A stretch of 47,768 nucleotides of DNA from Clostridia bacterium (GTDB taxonomy: Bacteria; Bacillota; Clostridia; Oscillospirales; Acutalibacteraceae), in assembly GCA_017416285.1 (NCBI GenBank), contig JAFQCU010000018.1:1-47768 (forward strand). Direction: 5' to 3'. A program made the translations under genes and the position numbers. The notes beneath the pieces were generated by a model. It saw only the letters and a list, made by a program, of their open reading frames with translations, was not told the DNA's origin and searched no databases. Shown piece by piece: positions 41,202 through 47,768 of this stretch (position 1 is its first letter; the number at the start of each line of letters is the position of its first letter).

Positions 41202-42155
41202 TTGATTAAAGAGGCAATCGGCACAGGTCTTACTATAGACGAAGCCAGAGAAGATGCTGCTTTAAAGTTGGGCGCAGCAGACGATGCCGACGTTCAATTT
41301 GAAGTTGTTACATTCCCTAAAAAGAAGACATTAGGCCTTTTCGGTGGCTGCAAGGCAGAGGTTAAGGCATTTATTGAATTACCCGACGAAAAGCCCAAAA
41401 AGAAGCATGATAAAAAAGCTAACAAGCCGGCCGAAAAAAAGGCTGAGCCCAAGAAAAACGAAGTAAAGCCTGAAGAAAAAAAGGAAAAGGCTGAAAAGAA
41501 AAATGATTCCGCAAAGGAATTTGCTCCTGCGGTTGACATAAGCGAATTACCCGCTGACAGCCGTCCTGTAAAGGTGGTTGAATTCTTAAAGCCCATTTTG
41601 AAAAATCTCGGTTGCGAAAACGTAACCTTCAAGGTTTCAGAGCGTGAAAACGCCGCCCTTATTGAGCTTGAGGGTGACGGTCTTGGCGCAATCATCGGTC
41701 ACCGTGGTGAAACACTTGACGCACTTCAGTTTTTAGCAGGTCTTGCTTCAAACAATGGTGGCGGTTATTATAAGGTTTCGCTTAATATCGGCAACTACCG
41801 TGAAAAGCGTGAAGATACTTTAACTTCACTTGCTAATCGTATTGCACAGCAGGTTTTAAAAACCGGTAAGTGCAGAACCTTAGAACCAATGAACCCTTAT
41901 GAACGCCGTATAATTCATACTGCTGTTCAGGCTATTGATGGTGTTACAAGCGCATCATTTGGCGAGGGTGTAAACCGTCGTGTTGTTATCGGTAAAGAGG
42001 GAACCGAGCTTAAGCCCTTAAGAAACGATCGTTCACACGGCAGACGTGATGACCGTCGCAGAGGTGGTCGCCGCCCCAGCAATAAGGTTGAGGTTGCCCC
42101 CAACCGTGAACCTAAAAAGGATAGCGACATCCCGCTTTATGGTAAAATAAATTAA
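41202..42155 (+). CDS. jag: RNA-binding protein KhpB/Jag
   Basis: 317 residues from TTG 41202 (AAGGAGG 8 bp upstream). Three domains: Jag-N (IKEAIGTGLTIDEAREDAAL .. KKKTLGLFGG, 1-65), a Lys/Glu-rich linker (about 67-108), KH-like (LEGDGLGAIIGHRGETLDAL, 165-185) and R3H (MNPYERRIIHTAVQAIDGV, 230-250). The tail beyond 275 is Arg-rich (GRRDDRRRGGRRP), unusual and likely to bind RNA. With KhpA it forms an RNA chaperone that affects cell shape and division in gram-positives. Confidence 0.95.
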   Translation: MIKEAIGTGLTIDEAREDAALKLGAADDADVQFEVVTFPKKKTLGLFGGCKAEVKAFIELPDEKPKKKHDKKANKPAEKKAEPKKNEVKPEEKKEKAEKKNDSAKEFAPAVDISELPADSRPVKVVEFLKPILKNLGCENVTFKVSERENAALIELEGDGLGAIIGHRGETLDALQFLAGLASNNGGGYYKVSLNIGNYREKREDTLTSLANRIAQQVLKTGKCRTLEPMNPYERRIIHTAVQAIDGVTSASFGEGVNRRVVIGKEGTELKPLRNDRSHGRRDDRRRGGRRPSNKVEVAPNREPKKDSDIPLYGKIN

Positions 42156-42160
42156 TTGTG

Positions 42161-42194
42161 TATACCGAAGCCATTGTGGCTTCGGTATATTTTT
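42161..42194 (+). terminator. Terminator of the rpmH-jag operon
   Basis: TATACCGAAGCC-ATTGT-GGCTTCGGTATA followed by TTTTTTG. Confidence 0.9.
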
Positions 42195-42209
42195 TGTTAA
42201 TTTTTAAAT

Positions 42210-42293
42210 TATAGTTTATCGGGCAAGCCTAATGCGGAATTACGCATTACGCATTACGAATTACGAATTTCGCTCAGCGATAAACCCCAATTT
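42210..42293 (-). repeat. Mobile-element-like repeat, copy 2 (inverted)
   Basis: TATAGTTTATCG (42210-42221) and GCGATAAACCCCAATTT (42277-42293) are the two ends of copy 1 in reverse orientation. The interior differs: short tandem units of ATTACGCATTACGAATTACG type (42239-42270). Confidence 0.65.
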
Positions 42294-42338
42294 GCCCTTT
42301 GAATTTTTGTTACAATTTTGTCAATTCTTAATAATAAA

Positions 42339-42367
42339 TTGACAGGTGACAAAAAATAGTATATAAT
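42339..42367 (+). promoter_or_regulatory. Promoter of murA
   Basis: TTGACA, 17-bp spacer, TATAAT; the start codon is 75 bp on. Confidence 0.88.
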
Positions 42368-42442
42368 GTATTCGTTGATTTGCACCCTTAAATTTTGGGT
42401 ATAATTTATTTGTCAACAAAAATAGGAATAGGAGGGACATAA

Positions 42443-43729
42443 ATGGAAAAATTTGTGATTTCCGGCGGTAACCGTTTATGCGGTGAAGTCAGAATAAGCG
42501 GTGCCAAAAATGCCGCAGTAGCAATTCTTCCGGCAGTTTTACTTGCTGACAGTCCTTCAGTAATTGAAAATCTTCCTAACATATCCGACGTTACAAACAT
42601 TTTACACGTTTTGTCTGCGCTCGGCGCAAAGGTTAGGCTTATTAATAAATCCACAGTTGAAATTGACCCCACTAACGTAAATTCCTTTGTCGTTTCTCAG
42701 CAAATGGCGGAGGGTATGCGTGCTTCAAGCTATTTTTTAGGTGCGCTTCTCGGTCGTATGCGTAAAGCACGTGTTGCGCCTCCCGGTGGTTGCAACTTCG
42801 GTGTGAGACCTATCGACCAGCACATAAAGGGCTTTGAAATGCTTGGCGCAAAGGTGTCCTTTGAAAAGGGCATGGTTGACGCAAGGGCTATTGAGCTTCG
42901 TGGCAGCAGTGTGTATCTTGATGTTGTGTCGGTTGGCGCAACAATTAACATTATGCTTGCGGCAGTTAAGGCAACCGGCCTTACGGTTATCGAAAACGCC
43001 GCACGTGAGCCTCATATTGTTGACCTTGCAAACTATCTTAACTCTATGGGTGCCAACATTATGGGTGCGGGTACAAGTGTTATTAAAATCCGTGGCGTAC
43101 AGAGCCTTCAGGGCACAACCTACAGCATTATTCCCGACCAGATTGAAGCGGGTACCTATATGGCCGCAGCGGTTGCTACACGTGGCGACGTTATTATAAA
43201 TAACGTTACACCAAAGCACCTTGAATCGATTATTGCAAAGCTTCGTGAAACAGGCGCTGTTATTACTGAATATGATGAAGCGGTGCGTGTCACTATGGAC
43301 CGCCGCCCCAGAAAATGCAACGTTAAAACAATGCCTCATCCCGGCTTTCCTACTGATATGCAACCTCAAATTGCAACGGTTCTTGCCATTGCTGAGGGCA
43401 CCAGCATCGTAACCGAGGGTGTTTGGGATAACCGCTTCAGATATCTTGACCAGCTTACTCTTATGGGTGCTGACGTTCAGGTTGACGGTAAAACCGCTGT
43501 AATCACAGGTGTAAACGGTCTTTCTGCCGCACCCGTAAAGGCAGTTGACCTGCGTGCAGGTGCCGCAATGCTTATTGCGGGTCTTGTGGCTGATGGTGAA
43601 ACCGTTATTGAAGAAATAGAGCGTATTGACCGTGGCTATGAAGAGGTTGTGGAAAAATTTACCAGCCTTGGTGCCAATATTAAACGTGTTTATTATCCCG
43701 ACGGTATTGAAATTTTAAAGCAAGCGTAA
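42443..43729 (+). CDS. murA: UDP-N-acetylglucosamine 1-carboxyvinyltransferase
   Basis: 428 residues, normal. First committed step of peptidoglycan synthesis (enolpyruvyl transfer from PEP to UDP-GlcNAc). Motifs: SGGNRLCGEVRISGAKNAAV, RMRKARVAPPGGCNFGVRPI with the catalytic Cys (fosfomycin target) present, HPGFPTDMQPQIATVLAIAE and VDLRAGAAMLIAGLVADGET. RBS GGAGGGAC. Own promoter and terminator. Confidence 0.97.
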   Translation: MEKFVISGGNRLCGEVRISGAKNAAVAILPAVLLADSPSVIENLPNISDVTNILHVLSALGAKVRLINKSTVEIDPTNVNSFVVSQQMAEGMRASSYFLGALLGRMRKARVAPPGGCNFGVRPIDQHIKGFEMLGAKVSFEKGMVDARAIELRGSSVYLDVVSVGATINIMLAAVKATGLTVIENAAREPHIVDLANYLNSMGANIMGAGTSVIKIRGVQSLQGTTYSIIPDQIEAGTYMAAAVATRGDVIINNVTPKHLESIIAKLRETGAVITEYDEAVRVTMDRRPRKCNVKTMPHPGFPTDMQPQIATVLAIAEGTSIVTEGVWDNRFRYLDQLTLMGADVQVDGKTAVITGVNGLSAAPVKAVDLRAGAAMLIAGLVADGETVIEEIERIDRGYEEVVEKFTSLGANIKRVYYPDGIEILKQA

Positions 43730-43735
43730 AGTAAT

Positions 43736-43767
43736 ACAGGTCAACTGCGGTTGACCTGTTTATTTGT
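43736..43767 (+). terminator. Terminator-like hairpin after murA
   Basis: ACAGGTCAACTGCGGTTGACCTGT with a short T-rich tail. The next gene starts 19 bp later, so it may be leaky. Confidence 0.7.
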
Positions 43768-43785
43768 AATTTTGGAGGTGATTTT

Positions 43786-44574
43786 TTGTCAAGAATTTGT
43801 CCGCTTTACAGCAGTTCAAGTGGTAATTGTACATATATCGGCACGCAAAACGGCGGTATTTTAGTTGATGCTGGGGCATCGTTTAAGGGTATGTGCGAAG
43901 CTTTGGAAACAGCAGGTGGCAATATTGATGAAATCGCCGCTGTTTTTATAACTCACGAGCATGACGACCACGTAAAAGGGCTTAAAACGCTTTTAAATAA
44001 AACAAACGCTATGCTTTTTGCAAGCACAAAAACCCTTGAAGCATTGGCCGGATTAGATAAAATTCCCGCTAAAACAAAGGCTATCGCAATGGATGACAGT
44101 ATCATTGAAATCAGCGGTATTATGGCTCATAGGTTTGCCACCAGTCACGATTGTGAGGGCTCTAGCGGGTATAATTTTATTTTACCCGATAATAAAAAGG
44201 TTGCGGTTTGTACCGATAGCGGCATTATGACCGATGAAATGCGTCAGGCTTTATTGGGTAACGATTTGGTTTTACTTGAATCAAATCACGATATTGAAAT
44301 GTTGAAAAAAGGACCGTATCCGCCCTATTTAAAGGTGCGTATTTTGTCGGATTTTGGCCACCTTTCAAACAATGCTTGCGCAGGCGAGCTTTTCGGGCTT
44401 TTAAATTCGGGTTCTACAAGGTTTATTTTGGGGCATTTAAGTCAGCACAATAACACGCCAATGATTGCAAAAGCCACAGCCGAAGCGGCACTAATTAAAA
44501 ATGGGGCGCAAAACGGCAAGGATTATATTTTAACGGTTGCAAGACCACAAAATAACGGGGTGACGGTCATATGA
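43786..44574 (+). CDS. walJ: WalJ/YycJ-type metallo-beta-lactamase-fold hydrolase
   Basis: 262 residues from TTG 43786 behind GGAGGTGATTTT. Metal-binding motif THEHDDHVKGL near 57-67, with further ligands in HRFATSHDCEG, CTDSGIMTD and ILGHLSQHN. The start CPLYSSSSGNCTYIG is characteristic of the YycJ branch. WalJ is linked to cell-wall and DNA-repair coordination in Bacillus and Streptococcus; its substrate is unsettled. Overlaps rlmH by 4 bp (ATGA), and the pairing with rlmH is well known in Firmicutes. Confidence 0.88.
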   Translation: MSRICPLYSSSSGNCTYIGTQNGGILVDAGASFKGMCEALETAGGNIDEIAAVFITHEHDDHVKGLKTLLNKTNAMLFASTKTLEALAGLDKIPAKTKAIAMDDSIIEISGIMAHRFATSHDCEGSSGYNFILPDNKKVAVCTDSGIMTDEMRQALLGNDLVLLESNHDIEMLKKGPYPPYLKVRILSDFGHLSNNACAGELFGLLNSGSTRFILGHLSQHNNTPMIAKATAEAALIKNGAQNGKDYILTVARPQNNGVTVI

Positions 44575-45050
44575 TTAAGGTCACACTTATTGCAATGGGT
44601 AAGCTTAAAGAGGCATATTTACGGGATGCTGTTTCGGAATATACAAAGCGCCTTTCAAGATATTGCGATTTGGATATTATTGAGCTTGAGCCTGTAAAAC
44701 TACCCGAATCACCGTCACGGGCACAGGTTGAGGCGGCGCTTTCAAAGGAAGCCGAAATGATTTTTAGAAAAATTCCCAAAAATTGCGATATTTATCCCCT
44801 TTGTGTTGAGGGTAAGCAGCTTTCAAGTGAAGGTTTTGCCGAAAGGCTTAATTCGTTATCGCAGCAGGGCAGGGGGATTGCGCTTATAATCGGCAGCTCA
44901 TACGGTCTTAGTGAGCGGGTTAAGGCGGAGGCTACAATCCGTTTATCGCTGTCCTCAATGACCTTTCCGCATCAGCTTTTTCGGGTGATGCTGCTCGAAC
45001 AGGTTTATCGTGGCTTTAAAATTAATGAAGGCTCAACTTATCATAAATAA
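44571..45050 (+). CDS. rlmH: 23S rRNA pseudouridine-1915 N3-methyltransferase
   Basis: 159 residues, normal. SPOUT-fold methyltransferase: KVTLIAMGKLKEAYLRDAVS at the start, LCVEGKQLSSEGFAE, GIALIIGSSYGLSERVK (knot and SAM site), and the end LSLSSMTFPHQLFRVMLLEQ, VYRGFKINEGSTYHK. Translationally coupled to walJ. Confidence 0.97.
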   Translation: MIKVTLIAMGKLKEAYLRDAVSEYTKRLSRYCDLDIIELEPVKLPESPSRAQVEAALSKEAEMIFRKIPKNCDIYPLCVEGKQLSSEGFAERLNSLSQQGRGIALIIGSSYGLSERVKAEATIRLSLSSMTFPHQLFRVMLLEQVYRGFKINEGSTYHK

Positions 45051-45077
45051 ATATATATAATATATAATAAAAAATGC

Positions 45078-45106
45078 TTGACCTTTCAGGCGTAGTGTGG
45101 TATAAT
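45078..45106 (+). promoter_or_regulatory. Promoter of rpmG, inside the rlmH terminator
   Basis: TTGACC, 17-bp spacer, TATAAT. The -35 box enters the left arm of the hairpin and TATAAT lies in its loop. Confidence 0.75.
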
Positions 45107-45136
45107 AGCACTACCTCTGAAAGGTTCTTTTTTTTT
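45081..45136 (+). terminator. Terminator of rlmH
   Basis: ACCTTTCAG / CTGAAAGGT outer stem, GTAGTG / CACTAC inner stem, 11-base loop, then TTCTTTTTTTTTG. Confidence 0.85.
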
Positions 45137-45300
45137 GCAATAAGAACCGGTTTTTAAAGCTTTCAATATATTGCAATGTGCTTTTCACAAACCGCTAAAT
45201 ATGGTATGTGGTGCAATGATTGTCGGCTTGGACTGAGGGAGGCGTTTACTTTTACAAGAGTAAAAGCAAAAAATATTTCCGTAAAGCGGGAGGTGCCGTT
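45137..45300 (+). promoter_or_regulatory. Untranslated leader of rpmG
   Basis: About 165 bp without a gene. It contains the inverted pair TTGCAATA (45135-45142) and TATTGCAA (45170-45177), and a hairpin CTTTTAC-AAGA-GTAAAAG near 45249-45266. I see no tRNA, although a tRNA-Trp often lies near secE in Firmicutes. No known leader motif recognised. Confidence 0.4.
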
Positions 45301-45450
45301 ATGAGAGTTAAAATCACACTTGCTTGCACAGAGTGCAAACAGCGCAACTACAACACAATGAAAAACAAAAAGAACGACCCCGACAGACTTGAAATGAACA
45401 AGTACTGCAGGTTCTGCAAAAAGCACACCCTTCACAAGGAAACAAAGTAG
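45301..45450 (+). CDS. rpmG: 50S ribosomal protein L33
   Basis: 49 residues from ATG 45301 behind GGGAGGTG. It is the zinc-binding form: [11 protein letters not shown] and [14 protein letters not shown] give two CxxC pairs. Such forms are used when zinc is sufficient; a cysteine-free paralogue may exist elsewhere. In front of secE as in most Firmicutes. Confidence 0.97.
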   Translation: MRVKITLACTECKQRNYNTMKNKKNDPDRLEMNKYCRFCKKHTLHKETK

Positions 45451-45461
45451 GAGGCAGCTTA

Positions 45462-46157
45462 ATGAAATTATTAAATAAATCTTCTCAAATTGCCGCTGTT
45501 GTTTTCGGTCTAGGTGCACTTGTAATGTTTTTCCTTCCTTTCGTAGATGTTTATTCGAAAGGTGAGTTGGCAGGTTCTTACATCGCAGCTCAATGGGCAT
45601 TTGCTTCTAAGGTTGAATTTTTGGGCGCAAGCGTAAAATTAGCATACTCTGCTAAAATTTTATTCGCCTTTATTCTTACCGCATTTGCTGCTGTATTAAA
45701 CACTGTTGGCTTATTCGTTAACAAAAAGGGCATTCGTTACACGGTTTCAGGTGTTAGCCTTTTCACTGCCATTTACACATTGGTATGTATGTTAGGCGCA
45801 GAAACCAAGTTTGTTGACGTTCGTCCTATCGCCCCTGTTTCAAGTATTCATTACACTTGGTTTGCAATCATCATGGTTATTGCAATGTTCGTATTTGCAG
45901 CCTTTGCTATTGCTCACCTTTTTGTTGATGACTACATTGAAGCTAAGGCAAACGGCGGAAAAACTATTTTCCAACGTGTTGTTTTATTCTTCAGAGATTA
46001 TAAGAGCGAAATTAAAAAGATTGTTTGGCCCAACTTCAAGGAAGTTGTTAGAAACACTGTTATAGTTTTGATTATGTGCGCAGTTGTAGGCGTGCTTATC
46101 TGGCTTGTGGACTTTGGTTTAGGTCAGCTTTTAAATTTAATTTTAAACCTTAAATAA
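45462..46157 (+). CDS. secE: SecE with a four-helix N-terminal membrane extension
   Basis: 231 residues; usual gram-positive SecE has about 60-80. The C-terminal 64 residues are ordinary SecE: FFRDYKSEIKKIVWPNFKEV (176-195), the amphipathic helix with the conserved W-P, then one membrane helix (196-226). The first 165 residues add about four hydrophobic segments (8-30, 62-86, 94-112, 130-154) that I do not recognise from SecE. The frame is continuous, without a start near the core preceded by a ribosome site, and the start ATG follows AGGAGG. Located between rpmG and nusG, its normal place. Subunit of the SecYEG translocon. Confidence 0.9.
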   Translation: MKLLNKSSQIAAVVFGLGALVMFFLPFVDVYSKGELAGSYIAAQWAFASKVEFLGASVKLAYSAKILFAFILTAFAAVLNTVGLFVNKKGIRYTVSGVSLFTAIYTLVCMLGAETKFVDVRPIAPVSSIHYTWFAIIMVIAMFVFAAFAIAHLFVDDYIEAKANGGKTIFQRVVLFFRDYKSEIKKIVWPNFKEVVRNTVIVLIMCAVVGVLIWLVDFGLGQLLNLILNLK

Positions 46158-46173
46158 TCCTTGGAGGTAAATC

Positions 46174-46701
46174 ATGTCTGAAATACAAGAAGCAAAATGG
46201 TATGTTGTGCATACCTATTCAGGATATGAAAACAAGGTAGCCACTGACTTGGCAACAATGGTTGAAAGTCGTGGAATGCAGGATTTAATACAAGATATTA
46301 AAATTCCGATGGAAACCGTAACCGAAATTAAGGAAGATAAGGTTCGTGAAGTTGAACGCAAAATTTTCCCCGGTTATGTGTTAATTAAAATGATTGTAAC
46401 CGACGACAGCTGGTATGTTGTAAGAAACATTCGTGGTTGTACAGGCTTTGTGGGTCCGGCTTCTAAACCCGTTCCCCTTACCGATGACGAGGTTGCAGCC
46501 CTTGGCGTAGAAAAGCACAGCGTTGAGGTTGGTTATAAGGATGGCGATATTGTTAAAATTATCAGCGGTCCGCTTGAAGGTTACACCGGCACAGTTAAAA
46601 CGGTTGATACCGAAAACAACAGTGTTTGCGTTGTTCTTTCAATGTTTGGCAGAGAAACACCGGTTGAATTAGAACTTGACCAAATTTCTCTCGAAAATTA
46701 A
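46174..46701 (+). CDS. nusG: Transcription termination/antitermination protein NusG
   Basis: 175 residues, normal. NGN domain (AKWYVVHTYSGYENKVATDL .. RKIFPGYVLIKM .. WYVVRNIRGCTGFVG) and KOW domain (YKDGDIVKIISGPLEGYTGT). It travels with RNA polymerase and couples transcription with translation. RBS TTGGAGG. 16 bp behind secE. Confidence 0.97.
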   Translation: MSEIQEAKWYVVHTYSGYENKVATDLATMVESRGMQDLIQDIKIPMETVTEIKEDKVREVERKIFPGYVLIKMIVTDDSWYVVRNIRGCTGFVGPASKPVPLTDDEVAALGVEKHSVEVGYKDGDIVKIISGPLEGYTGTVKTVDTENNSVCVVLSMFGRETPVELELDQISLEN

Positions 46702-46730
46702 TTAGTTAATACGCAGAAATGCTTATTAAA

Positions 46731-46812
46731 CCCCGACACAAAGTGTGTCACGGTGGGAGGGACGGAATATGACCGCCCCGCCAGGTATCAGACTTAAGAT
46801 ACTGTTACCACG
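46731..46812 (+). promoter_or_regulatory. Structured leader before rplK
   Basis: Between nusG and rplK there are three short hairpins: GACACA-AAG-TGTGTC, GGGAGGG(AC)GG with CCGCCCCGCC, and GTATC with GATAC. A GTGGGAGGG segment is common in the nusG-rplK gap of Firmicutes and may belong to L1 or L11 feedback control; the exact site is not resolved. Confidence 0.45.
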
Positions 46813-46833
46813 AATTATGGAGGTGCAAATAAA

Positions 46834-47259
46834 ATGGCTCAAAAAATTACTGGCTACATTAAGTTACAAATCCCCGCAGGTAAGGCAACACCAGCTCCCC
46901 CTGTAGGTCCTGCTCTCGGTCAGCACGGTGTTAACATTATGGCTTTCACTAAGGAGTTTAACGAAAGAACTAAGAACGACGTTGGTCTTATCATTCCTGT
47001 AGTAATTACAGTTTATGCTGACCGTTCTTTCAGCTTCATCACAAAGACTCCCCCTGCAGCTGTTCTTATTAAGAAGGCTTGCGGTATTGAAAGCGCATCA
47101 GGCACACCTAACAAAACTAAGGTTGCTAAAATCACAAGAGAGCAAGTACAAAAAATCGCTGAAACCAAAATGCCCGACTTAAACGCTGCTTCTATCGAAT
47201 CTGCTATGAGCATGATCGCTGGTACAGCACGCAGCATGGGTATTGAGGTTGTAGATTAA
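46834..47259 (+). CDS. rplK: 50S ribosomal protein L11
   Basis: 141 residues, normal. Opening [20 protein letters not shown], then [20 protein letters not shown] and the C-terminal rRNA-binding part ([40 protein letters not shown]). Part of the GTPase-associated centre, needed for RelA activation. RBS GGAGGTG. Confidence 0.98.
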   Translation: MAQKITGYIKLQIPAGKATPAPPVGPALGQHGVNIMAFTKEFNERTKNDVGLIIPVVITVYADRSFSFITKTPPAAVLIKKACGIESASGTPNKTKVAKITREQVQKIAETKMPDLNAASIESAMSMIAGTARSMGIEVVD

Positions 47260-47307
47260 TTCTCTCTCGTGGGAGGAAAATTCCGATTAACCACTTGGAG
47301 GTAAAAA

Positions 47308-47768
47308 ATGAAACACGGTAAAAAATATAGTGAAAGCGCAAAGCTTATTGAAACCGGTAAGCTTTACGATGTTAACGAAGCTGCAGAATTGGTTGTAAAG
47401 ACCGCTACTGCAAAATTTGATGAAACGGTTGAAATTCACGTTCGTTTGGGTGTTGACTCCCGTCACGCTGACCAGCAGGTTCGTGGCGCTGTTGTTCTTC
47501 CCAACGGCACAGGTAAAACTGTAAGAGCTTTGGTTATCGCTAAGGGTGACAAGGCAGCAGCTGCTGAAGCTGCAGGTGCTGACTATGTTGGCGCTGAAGA
47601 AATGATCGCTAAGATTCAGAACGAAAACTGGCTCGACTTCGACGTAGTAATCGCTTCCCCTGACATGATGGGCGTTGTTGGTCGTCTTGGTAAGATTTTA
47701 GGTCCTCGTGGCTTAATGCCTAACCCCAAGGCAGGTACCGTTGCTCCCGACGTAGCTAAGGCTGTTAC
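47308..47768 (+). CDS. rplA: 50S ribosomal protein L1 (3' end outside the window)
   Basis: 153 codons are visible: [20 protein letters not shown] at the start, then [40 protein letters not shown] and [31 protein letters not shown]1 is also the translational repressor of the L11-L1 transcript in many bacteria. The last third of the gene is cut by the window end. Confidence 0.97.
   Translation, partial: MKHGKKYSESAKLIETGKLYDVNEAAELVVKTATAKFDETVEIHVRLGVDSRHADQQVRGAVVLPNGTGKTVRALVIAKGDKAAAAEAAGADYVGAEEMIAKIQNENWLDFDVVIASPDMMGVVGRLGKILGPRGLMPNPKAGTVAPDVAKAV

Noticed and set aside
39265-42194. Chromosome origin near rpmH-jag
   Set aside because: This cluster often neighbours dnaA and oriC, but no dnaA, DnaA-box cluster or AT-rich unwinding region is visible; thiT and murA flank it.
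42737-43369. 210-aa minus-strand frame opposite murA
   Set aside because: Shadow of the murA codons; no ribosome site and no recognisable protein.
45137-45300. tRNA-Trp in the rpmG leader
   Set aside because: No cloverleaf or CCA end can be found, although the place would be typical.

Overview
The window reads as a low-GC Firmicutes chromosome, most likely an uncultured or gut-type member of Clostridia (Oscillospirales-like). This rests on consensus sigma-A promoters (TTGACA, 17 bp, TATAAT), strong GGAGG ribosome sites, frequent TTG starts, a SpoIID sporulation protein, lysine and TPP riboswitches, and gram-positive gene content. The species assignment is inference; no 16S rRNA is present.

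Layout. 1-955: tail of a gene cut by the window edge, then a decayed IS3-family insertion sequence. 956-5534: FkbM-type methyltransferase (minus), LtaS-like sulfatase and a lipoprotein with DnaJ-like cysteine motifs (plus). 5537-6885: a small accessory island behind tRNA-Arg(TCT), with two arrays of short hairpins and an XRE repressor divergent from a small unknown gene, with paired operators. 6888-20937: a long minus-strand block, polA, a fused arginine-phosphatase-like/RimI protein, tsaD, a diacylglycerol-kinase-like gene, mreB-mreC-mreD-mrdA, minD, mgsA, hisS, aspS, i.e. DNA repair, tRNA modification, rod-shape machinery and tRNA charging. 20956-25468: dus (apparently leaderless), yebC, a DUF3048 lipoprotein and a CPA2-type antiporter. 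25468-27957: lysine-riboswitch-controlled dapA-lysA. 28069-34433: a CofE-like protein, then the most interesting accessory locus: a two-gene operon of a 1105-aa protein of unknown function and a predicted HEPN-NACHT NTPase, followed by a ribosome site and start codon that run straight into an IS3-family end remnant. 34449-38216: spoIID, a membrane protein, three small unknown genes in an operon, a phosphoesterase and queH. 38205-39023: TPP riboswitch and thiT. 39265-42193: rpmH-rnpA-yidD-yidC-jag. 42339-45050: murA, walJ-like, rlmH. 45078-47768: rpmG-secE-nusG-rplK-rplA (cut by the window end).

Best candidates for something undescribed: (1) the 1105-aa protein plus HEPN-NACHT pair, probably a defence system; (2) the two hairpin arrays after tRNA-Arg, which use different linkers but share the same plan of four hairpins, an inversion of the linker, then three hairpins; (3) the YwlE-like/RimI fusion; (4) a pair of short mobile-element-like repeats around 39.1 and 42.2 kb that share ends but carry different interiors; (5) a promoter built into the stem-loop of the rlmH terminator. 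All functional statements come from reading motifs by eye; no database search was run.
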